NCBI GenBank assembly: GCA_015179125.1 | Contig: WHVA01000040.1 | Span: 186,001-250,000 of the forward strand | DNA length: 64,000 nt | Direction: 5' to 3' | DNA from: Gautieria morchelliformis | Lineage: Eukaryota > Basidiomycota > Agaricomycetes > Gomphales > Gomphaceae | The notes under the pieces: generated by a model | Told to the model about the DNA's origin: nothing | Database searches by the model: none | What the model saw: only the letters and a program-made list of their open reading frames with translations | Shown here: one piece after another, positions 1-10,799 of the stretch | How positions within the stretch are numbered: the first letter of the stretch is position 1 | How the letters are laid out: the number at the start of each line of letters is the position of its first letter | Position numbers and translations under genes: made by a program

Positions 1-433
1 AGGTATCTCTCCAGCTTCTCCTCGGCCTTATCCATCTGAGTTTCCTCAGCTTCTGTTAGAATATGGCCTGGGGGCATGACTGGAGGATCAGGAGGTCGAG
101 TGACTCTCCCTTCTACATGCTTGAGCAGATTTTTGGACTCGAAATAGCTGATGAGAGTGGCTCGCCACAATGGCCAATTACTTCCATCAGTAGCAAGCTT
201 CTCAACACCCAATAGCTTCTCAGAAGTGTCTCCGGGGCCCATAACCCTGTAGAGGACAGGAATTATAGGCAGTAGGTATGGACTTGTTATTCAAAAGAAT
301 GGACTAGAAATCAATTCACTCTCTCAGTGAATTTAGTGGTCACTATAAATATATTATACACTACCTAGAAATCAATTCACTACAGAGCATTTCTAGGTCA
401 ATAAATGCAAAGACTACTAGACTAATTTACTTG

Positions 434-468
434 CCTCTCTCAGTGAATTTAGTGGTCACTGAGAGAGG
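434..468. repeat. Perfect 13-bp inverted repeat in the copia leader
   Basis: CCTCTCTCAGTGA (434-446) and TCACTGAGAGAGG (456-468) are exact reverse complements around a 9-base loop. The left arm and loop are repeated almost exactly at about 319-344, so part of the leader is duplicated. The hairpin sits 8 bases from the LTR, where a primer-binding site would normally lie. Confidence 0.75.
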
Positions 469-476
469 GGGAAATG

Positions 477-745
477 TGTTCCACTGCGCATGTACTACTA
501 CCCGGCCCTTTAGCGCCCAAGAGCTCGCGCGTCGAAGTCATTTCAGACTCCGCTGGGTGCAGCCGCTTGTGAAAGTAGGAATAACAAGATGAAATAGAGA
601 GATAAGGAATGAGTGGAAAATTTCGAAAATAACCAGAGAAATGGATGCATAATACAAGAACAATGTGAGAAGAAATCGGAAGGCCACACAACAAATTGGA
701 TATATTATGCTTGATTTTGGTGCAGGAGCATAAATGCACCCAACA
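477..745 (-). repeat. 5' LTR of the Ty1/copia element
   Basis: The 269-base block starts TGTTCCACTG and ends GCACCCAACA on the plus strand, giving the TGTT...AACA inverted ends typical of LTRs. It lies directly upstream of the minus-strand leader and Gag. The bases after it (ctccg, 746-750) would be the target-site duplication if the distal end were visible. Boundaries rest on the terminal motif only. Confidence 0.7.
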
Positions 746-3700
746 CTCCGCCCCTCGAAGCCCTCGAATTGCGCTCGTTTCCGCCACCGCTTTCCGCGTA
801 TTGCAACGGCAAGATGATACGACCGTCTTCCAGCTTCACCTCTCCGATTCGGCTTCAGTGAAGGCTCGTTCCGCCTCGACTTCCGCTCCGGTCGACATGA
901 GCTCAGTTCCGGAAGAATATCGTGACTTCCCGGACGTGTTCAATAAGGCCAAAGCCGACAAACCTGCTGAACATCGACCTTACGACTTGAAGATAGATTT
1001 GGAAGAAGGAGCATCTCCGCCCCTTGGACCGATCTACTCTCTTTCGCAAAGTGAACTCCTAACTCTCCGAGAGTTCGTCGATGAACATCTCAACATGGGC
1101 TTTATCCGCCCTTCGCTGTCTCCGCACGGCGCTCCGGTCCTCTTCGTCAAGAAGAAGGATGGATCTCTCCGCCTCTGCGTCGATTTCCGCGGACTCAATG
1201 CCCTCACTAAAAAGGACAAATATCCGCTTCCGCGCATTTCCGACTTACTCGACACTCCCCGCAGGGCGAAGATCTACACCAAAATTGACCTCCGGCACGC
1301 TTATCACCTTGTCCGCATCCGGGAAGGTGACGAGTGGAAAACCACCTTCCGCACCCGCTACGGTGCCTTTGAGTGGACTGTCATGCCTTTTGGTCTAACC
1401 AACGCTCCCGCCGCTTTTCAGCGATTCATGAACGACGTATTTTCCGACCTCCTCGACGTATGCGTTCTAGTCTACATTGACGACATCCTCATCTATTCCG
1501 ACACACCGGAAAAACATCGGGAACATGTCCGCGAAGTACTCCGCCGTCTACGCAAACACCATCTCTACGCAAAAGCAGAGAAATGCGAATGGCATCGCGA
1601 CACGGTCGAATACCTCGGCTACATCCTCTCTCCAACAGGTCTTACCATGGCAGAGGACAAGGTCAAGGCAATTCAAGAATGGCCGGAACCCCGACGTGTT
1701 AAGGATGTGCAGTCTTTCCTTGGCTTCGCCAACTTTTACCGGCGTTTCATTTATAATTTTTCCGACATTACTGTTCCGCTCACGCGTCTCACCAGGAAGG
1801 GTGCCCCATGGAATTTCACACCGGAATGCCGTTCCGCATTTGAAGCCTCAAATCGGCCTTCACCACGGCTCCCATACTCGGTTTCTGGATTCCTGATGCC
1901 CAACTTGTACTCGAAACCGACGCTTCTGACTACGCGCTAGCCGCCATTCTTTCCATCATTTCACCCGACGACGGAGAAATTCATCCGATCGCCTTTCATT
2001 CCCGCACCTTTTCCGCCCCGGAACTCAACTACGACGTCCACGATAAGGAACTACTTGCGATTTTCGAAGCCTTCAAAATCTGGAGACATTACCTCGAAGG
2101 TCCAACTTATCCGATCGACGTTGTAACGGATCATAAGAACCTTGAGTATTTTGCAACCACTAAGATTTTGACTCGCCGTCAAGTCCGCTGGTCTGAATAC
2201 CTCTCACAGTTCAACATGGTGATCCGTTTCCGCCCCGGAAAGCTCGGAGCAAAACCCGACGCGCTCACTAGACGTTGGGACGTCTACCCAAAAGAGGGAA
2301 GTAGCGACTATGCCAGCGTTAATCCGCACAATTTCCGCCCAGTATTCTCCACTGAGCAACTGGCATCGTCCCTGCGTGCCACAGCATTGCAGTTTCCGCT
2401 ACTCCGCGCCTCAATTATTATGGACACCGAGTCTCTCCATTCCGACATCCGTTCCGCACTCCGTTCCGACCCCACCTCCGCAACCCACCTCGATGACCCC
2501 ACCAGTCCTGGATGGTCCCTCGATTCCGACGGATTTCTCCGGTACAAGTCCCGGATTTACGTTCCGGACACCAACGATCTACGACTTCGCGTGCTCCAGC
2601 AAAGCCACGATCATCCGCTCTCAGGACACCAAGGCCAGAACAAGACCCTCGACATAATCCGACGTACCTATACTTGGCCTCTCCTCCGCACGATGGTCCA
2701 AGACTACTGCAAGTCATGCACCACCTGTATGCGAGCCAAGCCTCAACGTCACAAACCCTACGGCCTCCTGAAGCAACTTCCGATCCCGGAACAACCGTGG
2801 AATTCAATATCCATGGATTTCATTGAGAAACTTCCTAAGTCATCCGGCTATGATACCATTCTAGTGATCGTTGACCGCCTCACAAAGCAGTCCATCTTTA
2901 TTCCGACCTACGACACCATAACTTCCGCCCAGCTCGCACAGCTCTTTGTGCTCCACGTCTTTTCCAAGCACGGAATCCCTTCCCATGTCACTTCCGACCG
3001 TGGATCCGAATTTGTGTCCTCCTTTTTCCGCACACTCGGCAAGGCTCTCGACATGAAACTCCACTTCACTTCCGGTTATCACCCCGAAGGAGACGGACAA
3101 ACGGAACGTACTAATCAGACCCTTGAGCAGTATCTCCGCGTCTATTGCAACTACCAACATAGCAATTGGTCCGACCTTCTTCCCTCGCGGAATTTGCCTA
3201 CAACAACGCGCCTTCCGCTACCACCGGAATTTCACCCTTTTATGCCAACAAGGGCTACCACCCGAATCTCGCCATCCACCCTGAACGCGACCTCGCCTCT
3301 GCAAGAGCCCGAGATTTCGTTGTGGAACTTGACGACCTTCACCAGCACCTCCGAGAGAACATTACCGCTGCCCAGAAGAGATACCAAACTTCCGCCGATC
3401 GGAAACGCCTTCCGCAACCGGCATTCGAGATAGGCGACAAAGCCTTTGTCAAAGCGGAAAACTTCCGCACCACTCGCCCCTCGAAGAAGCTCTCTGAGAA
3501 ATACCTCGGTCCTTACGAGATCATCGCTAAGGCCGGCAGTCGTTCTTTCACCCTCAGACTTCCTGACAATATGCGCGCAGTACATCCGGTATTCCACGTC
3601 TCATGCTTGAGCCAGCAGTTCCGAATACAATTCCGAATCGAGAACAACCTCCGCCTCCGCCAGTCGTCATCGACGGAGAACCGGAATATGAGATTTCGGA

Positions 3701-3999
3701 AATTCTCAACTCCAAGCTCGACAGAAGATACCGCTGCCAACTCCAGTACCTAGTCAAGTGGGCAGGCTATGAAAACACTGACGAAGAGACTTCGTGGATT
3801 TCCGCCACGGAACTTGACCACGCCTCTGACCTCGTCTCTGATTTCCACAAGTCATATCCTGACAAGCCTGGCCCCATTTCCGCGCCCTAGTCATTCCGAC
3901 CTCATTTCCGACGCCCATTGATTCTTACAGTTCTCAAGTCATTTGTCAAAATCCGATTAATTTCCCGTTACTCTATTTTCCGACACTTCAAGAAATTAT

Positions 4000-5244
4000 C
4001 TACAAGTCCTTGATACCCCTACTCCTCCCCATTGTCTCCGCCTCGACCTCTTTTTCCGCTTCCGGCTCTTTTTCCGCCTCCCCTACCTCGACACTCACCA
4101 ACTCCATTTCCACCCTTTCCCTCGTTTCCGCCCCACCGCTCGAACCCGTTCCCGCCCCAACTCCCTGCTCCCGCAGCCGCGCATCCATTCGGTCCCGGAC
4201 CAAATCATTCCGCCACCTCATTTCCCGCGTCAACTGCTGTAGCACTGTGGACATAACAGTCATCTGGTTCTGAATCGACAGAACCTGATGCTGTTGAACC
4301 TCGGCCATATCGATCATGATATCCCGGATTTCGCGTTGCTGTTCCCGCATGGCCCTCAGCGACCCGGCGATGTCGAGGAGCGGAGAAGCCATGGTGAACC
4401 GGTTCAACACCGCCTGTGCCGACTTTCCGGTCACCGGAAAAGATTCCTCGGCCCTCCCTCCGCTCGGTCCCGGTTCCGCCTTCGGATTTGACTCCTCAAC
4501 CTTCTGTTTCTTTCGCTCCAGCCTCGAAGCGCACCCGTCCACGACGCAGCGCCTTTTCCTGTCACGGCACTGGTCGCACGACGTTTCCCGTGGATTGCTC
4601 GACCACGTGCAATCCACCCCCTTAGACTCGCATGGGTCACAAGGGGCCTTTTCCTCATCGCCGTCCCGAGTTTTCCGCTTCTTAGTCGCGGGATTTTCCG
4701 GCCCCAGTTCACGGAGTTCTAACATCCGACTCAACTTCTCCTTTCGAGCCTTCTGGAATGCGTCCGCTCGAGTTTTCCGTTCCGCCACAAGGTTCACCGG
4801 GGTCGCAATCTCCTTTTGCTTCCCTTTTCCTTCCGGAGTCGGTGTACTTTCCGCCGAACCTTCCGAGTCTGACTCTGACTCGTCCTGAACATGATTCTGG
4901 AAGAACTCTAGTTAATTTCAAGATCATTTCCGCCGGACATTTCCGACTCACCTGATCCCTTTCCGCTTTCTCCGCAGCCGCTTTCTCTGCAGCAGCCTTG
5001 TCCGCAGCAGCCTTCCGTGCCGCATTCCGTTTCCGTTTCTCTTCACGGACGCGCTCCTCCTCCTCGCGGCGTTCGCGCTCTTTCCTCTCCTGCTCCTTCC
5101 GCTCCTTCTCCCGACGTTCTTTCTCTTTCCGCCAGCTTCCTCAGCCTCGCGTTTCTCGGCCATTTCCTTTTGCGCGAGCATATCAGCGAAGTGCTGTTTC
5201 ATCTCCGCGCTGGACATCTTAGAGAAATCTACTGGGGCACTCAT
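4000..5244 (-). other. Antisense accessory ORF of the Ty3/gypsy element with a zinc-cluster motif
   Basis: On the strand opposite to pol, between the chromodomain and the LTR, lies an ORF block beginning 'MSAPVDFSKMSSAEMKQHF'. A very charged K/R/E-rich segment follows, then six cysteines spaced CX2CX6CX10CX2CX6C, which fits the fungal Zn2Cys6 binuclear cluster consensus. After that come a basic stretch, a likely coiled coil (about 4230-4400) and an acidic C-terminal tail rich in EAEKE-type repeats. It looks broken (about one break). The zinc-cluster spacing is seen directly. DNA binding is inferred from the family, and an unrelated Cys-rich fold cannot be excluded. Confidence 0.6.
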
Positions 5245-5366
5245 GATGGAATAGAGAGAAGACGCGTTTGTCTTTCAGCCTATATTTCAAACTCCGACGC
5301 GTTTGTTCACAGGTCACGTGATTCCGACTTGTGGTCTCGCGGGGCTCGACCTTAGAAGGGAGATAC

Positions 5367-5984
5367 TGTTACGACCGTTCATTTCCGACTTCCGACCCTC
5401 AGTTCCGCCATACATCCGCCTCTCCAATAGTTCCGCCACACGTTCCGCCCCTCCGACATTTCCGCCATTCCGCCCCTTGTACATTTCCCTTGTTCTTTCG
5501 ACTCTATTACTCGGACCCACCGGATCTACCTCGCCATTCATCAAAACCATATATCCGGTCACCCTTGTAGTTCGTTGTCAGATATGTTTTCCCGACCCCT
5601 TGTTCTTTGCCATTGTTCTACCTTACCCTGAACCCCCCTTGTAGTCCCATTGTTCCCAATTAGTTAGTTCCCACACATTGTACTCGACTTCCGCTTCCTC
5701 CGGAATTTGCTTAGTACAACACCATTACTTGTTGCTCTGCGCTTTGTATAAAACCCCCCTCATGTATGTCTGTTATTCTGCAATCAGATAATCACCTTCG
5801 ATACTTGATTTCCTTCGCTCCATCTCCTGTTCTTAGCACAGCGAGTCTAGCAAGATCTCAGTCTCTCTCTCAGCCTTCCGTCTTCCGCCTTCCACCTCAG
5901 TTCCGACTCAAGTTCCGACCAAACCTCTGGTCCAGTACTTTCCGACTTCCGGCTCATTTCCGAACTACCTAGGATGATAGTTCA
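5367..5984 (+). repeat. LTR of the Ty3/gypsy element
   Basis: It begins TGTTACGACCG directly after a purine-rich tract, as expected for a 3' LTR. It contains a TATA-like box (gtataaaacc, about 5746) and ends at ...TAGTTCA (5984). I count about 16 TTCCG copies in roughly 620 bases. The following bases (TTGGGGGCGCAACC) look more like an internal leader than host flank. The right boundary is therefore a best guess, and this could instead be the 5' LTR of a second, truncated copy. Confidence 0.6.
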
Positions 5985-6033
5985 TTGGGGGCGCAACCTA
6001 TAAGTTGAAGCCGCTGTCCTTTCCAGTTCCGAC

Positions 6034-8379
6034 TTAGTGGAAATCTCAATACGTAACATGCTTTTGCTAAGAGAATCCCTACTGAGCTGTGATATCCCGC
6101 ACCGAACCACAATCCGCAGCTTAATTGGAAAGGCATGGGATCACAACTTCAGAGAACTCAAAAAGGAGCTAGCAGTAAGTTTATCTCGTGAATTGTATAG
6201 GAATACTAAATCTCACACTTCATATACTAGCAATCGGTTGGGAAGATATCACTTACAATAGACATATGGGATGATAAGAGTATGCGTGCGTATGGAGCTG
6301 TAACTGCTCACTACTTACTTCATGGGTCAACATCGATGTCACTGGCTGGTAAGGGAGAGCTGGTGCTATGTGCTGCTCTGATCAGTTTCCTTCCAATGCC
6401 TGGCTGCCACTTTGGTCAGGATCTTGCGAAGGGTTTGCTTTTTATCACAGATCGTGTCAACATAACGGACAAGGCAAGCTATTTATTTTCTCACACAGTT
6501 ATCACAACTAAATCCCTGTAGATTATGTTTGTCACTACAGATGGTGCATCTAATATGGCCGCAATGATGCATGACTTTGAACATCTCCTAATGGCGCGAT
6601 TCATAGATTTTGATAGTGCTAATCAACAAATCATGTAAGTTTCGCTATTATTGAATAGCCTCAGTCTTCTTACTGTATTTAGCTGCTTCCCACCTCGTCT
6701 TCATGTCACCGTTGCCGTCATGCTACGAGAATGCACAAGCATCGAGGCATTAGAAAATTCTACTGGTGATTTTGGCCTGACTGAGGAACCGGTAAATCCT
6801 TCTAGTCAGACACCTGCACAGGCCTTACAGCGCGATCCGGTTGCGATCGCGCGCAACATTGTGAACACAATTCGGACCTCCCAACTTCGCCGTGAGGAAT
6901 TTAAAGAGATAGTTTCAACTGGCAACCATCGAGCATGCTGGCTCAATGATCAGAAGATGCCTTACCAAATGGCACATGTCACCCTTATTCGGGATAGTCC
7001 AATCCGATGGGGATCATCGTATATGATGATTGAACGGACATTGTATCTTCGTCAGGTAAGTCGTTCTGGTGCTATTGACGAATATGAAATGCTAATGTTT
7101 TTTAGGCAATTGAAGTTTATACTTCACCACCAGTCATGAGTACTGTCTTCAAGCAACGACTCACAAACAACGAATGGGCCGTTCTGAAGGATATAAAAGA
7201 TGTATTAGAGGCAAGTCTTGTTTATCTCTTTAACCTAAGTGCAATACTTATTCCATCAAGCCGGCTCATGCTCTACAAGCTGTTATGTGCACTGAACACA
7301 CGCCTATCCTTGCTTGCGTACTCCCAGCTTTCGATGCCCTCCTATCATCTTGGACACGGATGCGCAAGGAGCCTTCAAAGGCACACCTAAGAAAGATGAT
7401 CGATGCAGCTATTGAAAAAATGACCTCACAGTACAACAAGCATCGGTTTTCAAAGGCTCATATTATTTCTATTGGTATGTGGCAAATAGATACAATGTGA
7501 GTTTGCTAATCAAGCCTTGGCCAGTTCTTCATCCATCGCTCAGATTTCGGTGGATTGAAAGGAATTGGCTGACCAATCAGGTTGCATTTGCTAAACGGAC
7601 TATTCTATCAGAGGTAAGTTATCACACTCTGCTATACAATGAAAAGTGACCATGATCACCTAGCTTGCAAAATACAACGGGTGTCAACCAGCCATTCAAT
7701 CTACCAGAGAGACCATAAACCTACCAGGCTTGTCACGCAATGTCTACACACTCCTTTTCGGCCAGGGAATCGATGAGACTCAAACAGGGCGTACCTCAGG
7801 CTTACCATCAATCGAAGAAGAATGGGACTCTTATTGTCATGCTGCGAACTGGCCCGACATATATAGTGTCGACCTAGTAAAATGGTGGGATGTGAGTAAT
7901 AATATCTTTGTTTGATTCAACATTCTAATCATAACCAGCACAACAACGGAAACTATCCGCGACTTTCTCATTGGGCACTCGACTACCTCCCAGCACAAGC
8001 GTCATCAGTCCCTGCGGAGCGGCTCTTCTCTTCTAGTGCAGAGACAGATACACGTCGCAGAAACCACATATCACCCTATCTGATGGAGCAACTCCAGATG
8101 CTCAAATTTATGATCAAGAAGGCACGGCTGGATTTCACGGCTAGCTGGAAGTGGGAGGAGAAAGATATAGAACGGGAGAACACATGGCAAGACCAGGGGT
8201 TCTCAGCATGTGTGCAGAACCTTCACAACGACTTTGACTGGCAGATGGATATATTGAGTGACAAGGATGCACAGGAGATCGATAGGGAGGCCAATAGGGG
8301 ATCTGGGAGGGACTCAACAGATCTAGAGCCCGAAGAGTTTACTTTTGAGAGCTGTGATGAATGGGAGGAACTTAAGTAG
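6034..8379 (+). mobile_element. hAT-family DNA transposon (transposase lacking its N-terminus)
   Basis: The transposase is encoded in about eight exons, readable in phase from about 6034 to the stop at 8379. It carries the hAT landmarks: 'LTIDIWDD' (first catalytic Asp), 'VTTDGASNM' (second Asp), a middle helical region, and a C-terminal dimerisation domain with 'LSHWALDYLPAQASSVPAER' then 'RLFSSSAE', followed by an acidic tail. Two introns appear to be GC-AG (6474-6521 and 7211-7260); the others are GT-AG. I found no stop or frameshift inside the exons I could follow. The N-terminal BED zinc finger and start codon are missing: sequence upstream of 'HRTTIRSLIGKAW' runs into the gypsy LTR/leader at about 6030. 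No terminal inverted repeats were identified. Confidence 0.85.
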
Positions 8380-9237
8380 GTCTTGTAATAATGAGTTTCT
8401 AATACCAACAACGTATATTTCCTAAGTATTGCAAAAAATCTCGAACAGACTGGCCCAGGCGCCAGAGGTTCGGAGCCTGAACACTGTTGCTCTTGACCAC
8501 GAGCCTCTTCACTTGTGTCACCATCTGTGGTGGCAGTGACAGGAGGCGGAACTTGAACATTTGCAGCAAGAGCTGGAAACTGTGAAAAAGGCTGCGAACG
8601 CTGCACAAGGTGATTTCGTTGACCCCACAAGCTACATACTAACTAACCAGTTGTTGTGATTTTTATGGTGTGCAGAAGCTTCTAGGAATGTGTCTTCTCA
8701 CCCTTGCACTCAGCGAAGAGTCTGGAGGCGTATCACAAGCTGTAAGCATTCATCCGGTCGCTTGTCTCATACATGATACATATTTCTTTCCATCAGCAAA
8801 GCTATTGCGAATGTGGAACAGATCTGGGATTGCCAGAAGCTCAAAACGCTCTGTCGTGAGGAAAAGACTCATGGTAGAGCATTAGCTGTGTAAGCGAAAA
8901 AGTGAGCCAGTTCAATGGACGGAAACAGGAGCTAGACCCTATACTCTCGCTCACTATTTCTTTTCCCAATGACAGGACTTAGGAGCCATGCGTTTGCCCA
9001 TGGGGATCCCGGTTAGTAACCATGTTTTGGAACTTTCGTATAGTCTCTAACGTTGTTCATGAATATTGTATCAGATCTCCCTGGCGTTGGGTATGTAATT
9101 CACTATACCCATCATTCATTAGTACATATCTGACATCCTGGCTAAAGTGAGCAATATCAAGACCACTACACCACACTGTCAAGTATGTTTTGTTGACGTA
9201 TAATACAAATTATGTGACCTCATATCTATGCTGCTAG
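8380..9237. other. Unassigned sequence between the hAT transposase and captured exons
   Basis: No intact gene. A short frame around 8790-8890 (KAIANVEQIW...CREEKTHGRA) looks like a decayed exon of unknown origin. The hAT 3' end and the Helitron 5' end must both lie in or near this stretch, but neither could be placed. Confidence 0.4.
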
Positions 9238-10122
9238 TCTTTCGCATCTCCAACGAATCATTCACCCTCGACAACTTCCTTCGAGGAGACAAGGCTACTC
9301 AGGACAGGGTGCGTTCACTCTTCCCAAGAGAGTTATCACATTTTATTAATTCATTGCACTTTAGCTCTTCCAACAATGGGAGATTAGCGTAGAGAAGGCT
9401 GCCCTTTCTGTAAGGGCAACCCTGGCTGGTTGTGGAGATCACACTACCACACAACTGACAAGGGGAAATCCAAAGAGAAAAGTCTAAGGACCCCCAATGT
9501 CAGTGAGCCTGTATTATACTATGCTGCGCAGCCAGGGACAACACTTGGCACTCGCCATCAACCCTGCATCCCCCTGACCTCCCTGACCCTTGATTGACCC
9601 TTGATGCCACCTATTACGCAAGTCGCTTGATTTCCGACACTGTTCCGAGAGCGGAAGTCGGAAATTGGAGTGGAACTGGCAAAGCGAACAGAGCTGGTGG
9701 AAGTTCTCCCAGAAGCGGAATCATTTCCGAAAGCAGAGGCGGAGATAGAATCGGAACCGGAAGCGGAGTCAGAAATAGAGTCGGAACTAGGTATGGTGTC
9801 GGAACTGGAAATGGAAAACAGGGTGTCCCCTGACACTTTCGTCCAATGCCATCGATGCTGGTTTCAAGGCGAGTATCGTGTGATGAGCCCTTTTCGCTCC
9901 TGCTGATATGTTTGTAGATTCGTCCCACTGAGGAAGAACTCAAAGAAATGGGCCCTGAATTCAACGCATTGTGGAACACATACTTCAAGGACAAGCCCGA
10001 CAAGCCCGTGATGGTACGTATAAGTATTTAGTAACATCCGTGATACTCACAGCGGTACCCCACTCTTGTAGTTCGGCAGCATCGTTTCTGGTGCATATGC
10101 CGACCACATGTTGCTGCCACCT
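9238..10122 (+). pseudogene. Captured exons of an unidentified host gene
   Basis: Four exon-like pieces are bordered by good splice sites: 9238-9308 ('NESFTLDNFLRGDK', donor GTGCGT), from 9365 ('LFQQWEISVEKAAL'), 9918-10013 ('IRPTEEELKEMGPEFNALW', donor GTACGT) and 10072-10122 ('FGSIVSGAYADHMLLPP', donor GTAAGC). The second piece has no clear donor and runs into foreign sequence. I do not recognise the gene. Some of the pieces may come from different genes. Confidence 0.4.
9620..9830. repeat. Fragment related to the antisense ORF of the Ty3/gypsy family
   Basis: About 10 CGGAA/TTCCG pentamers lie in some 200 bases, the same density as in the 746-5984 element and unlike the flanking DNA. The plus frame reads as an acidic tail (PEAESFPKAEAEIESEPEAE) resembling the C-terminal end of the antisense ORF at 4000. 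It is a small fossil piece in opposite orientation relative to that element. Confidence 0.5.
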
Positions 10123-10209
10123 GTAAGCACCTAAGGTTTGTGGTGCACAGTCCGAGAGAACTCAAGTCACGTTCATCACTGCTCTGCTTCGTTGGTTAAC
10201 TGATTACAT

Positions 10210-10563
10210 ATGCACTGCGGCAGTAAACTGGAGACTGAAATCAACGAGAAGCACCAGGAATGTCACGTGAAGCTTCTCCAAGCAAGCGTAGATCAAAAAG
10301 AGTCTGAGGCAGCAGAGCGAAAGGAGACATTTGCTCGCCTGCAGCGTATATTTCCAGGCACGCCTTCGCTTCATGACCCGTTCTCAAACCACGCTGATAT
10401 CCAGCCTACGTTGGTTGGGTGCGACAGCGGCATGCTTGGGCCCACAGCCCATCCAGGAGGTGGAGAGGGCAAAGCGGGGAAGAAGAGCGAAAAGAAGAAG
10501 AAAGGTGCCGTGCAACCTGCTCTTCCTTCTATCTTCCTTCTAATGCTCCCCCCGTTGCCATAA
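10210..10563 (+). other. Open frame of 117 residues, unrecognised
   Basis: The N-terminal half is charged and probably helical (KLETEINEKHQECHVKLLQ...), then Gly/Lys-rich. No family is recognised. It lies inside the putative Helitron between captured exons, so it is more likely captured coding debris than a gene. Confidence 0.3.
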
Positions 10564-10799
10564 CACCAGTTCCATATCCGATTCCCTCCGCCCCGCTTCC
10601 TGCTCCGTCCTCACCAGTCTCGCCATCCACAGTACTTGACCCCACAGGTTTTCTGGACTCGCGCTGAGTTGCGTCGCGTGACAACCAGTGGCCTGAGGGG
10701 TGCGGTGTATCTTTGTTTTTGGAGCCTCTAACATCGAGGTCTAGTGAAATTTTCCCTGTTTCATTGCTTGGATGTCTAAGTTTCTTTCAAATCAAGGTC

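Larger units (their letters stand above)
1..745 (-). mobile_element. Ty1/copia LTR retrotransposon, 5' part only (runs off the left edge)
   Basis: On the minus strand a Gag start codon lies at 242 and the frame stays open to the window edge. It contains the copia Gag signature 'DGSNWPLWRATL' (Retrotran_gag_2/UBN2-type), then a proline-rich stretch. Upstream of it, also on the minus strand, are a leader (about 243-476) and an LTR (477-745). Only this fragment is visible, so whether the whole element is intact or broken cannot be judged, and age cannot be estimated without the other LTR. The element abuts the Ty3/gypsy sequence at 746, which suggests it inserted into it. Confidence 0.8.
746..5984 (+). 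mobile_element. Ty3/gypsy chromovirus (Tf2-like LTR retrotransposon), broken fossil
   Basis: Recognisable parts in order are: protease-RT linker (from 746), reverse transcriptase (about 950-1750, with the YIDD active-site motif near 1475), RNase H (about 1800-2240), integrase (about 2540-3470, with an HHCC zinc finger and DDE core), a C-terminal chromodomain (about 3690-3870, 'YLVKWAGY'), a long 3' region carrying an antisense ORF (4000-5244), a purine-rich tract (about 5353-5366) and an LTR (5367-5984). Gag and most of protease are absent, cut off at 746 where a copia LTR begins. The coding frame is broken, with about three breaks, so it looks moderately old. TTCCG pentamers occur throughout coding, spacer and LTR sequence at a density far above the surrounding host genes. 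Confidence 0.93.

Noticed and set aside
5314-5644. Several 80-110-codon frames on both strands over the LTR
   Set aside because: They arise from the repeated TTCCG-rich LTR sequence and overlap in all frames.
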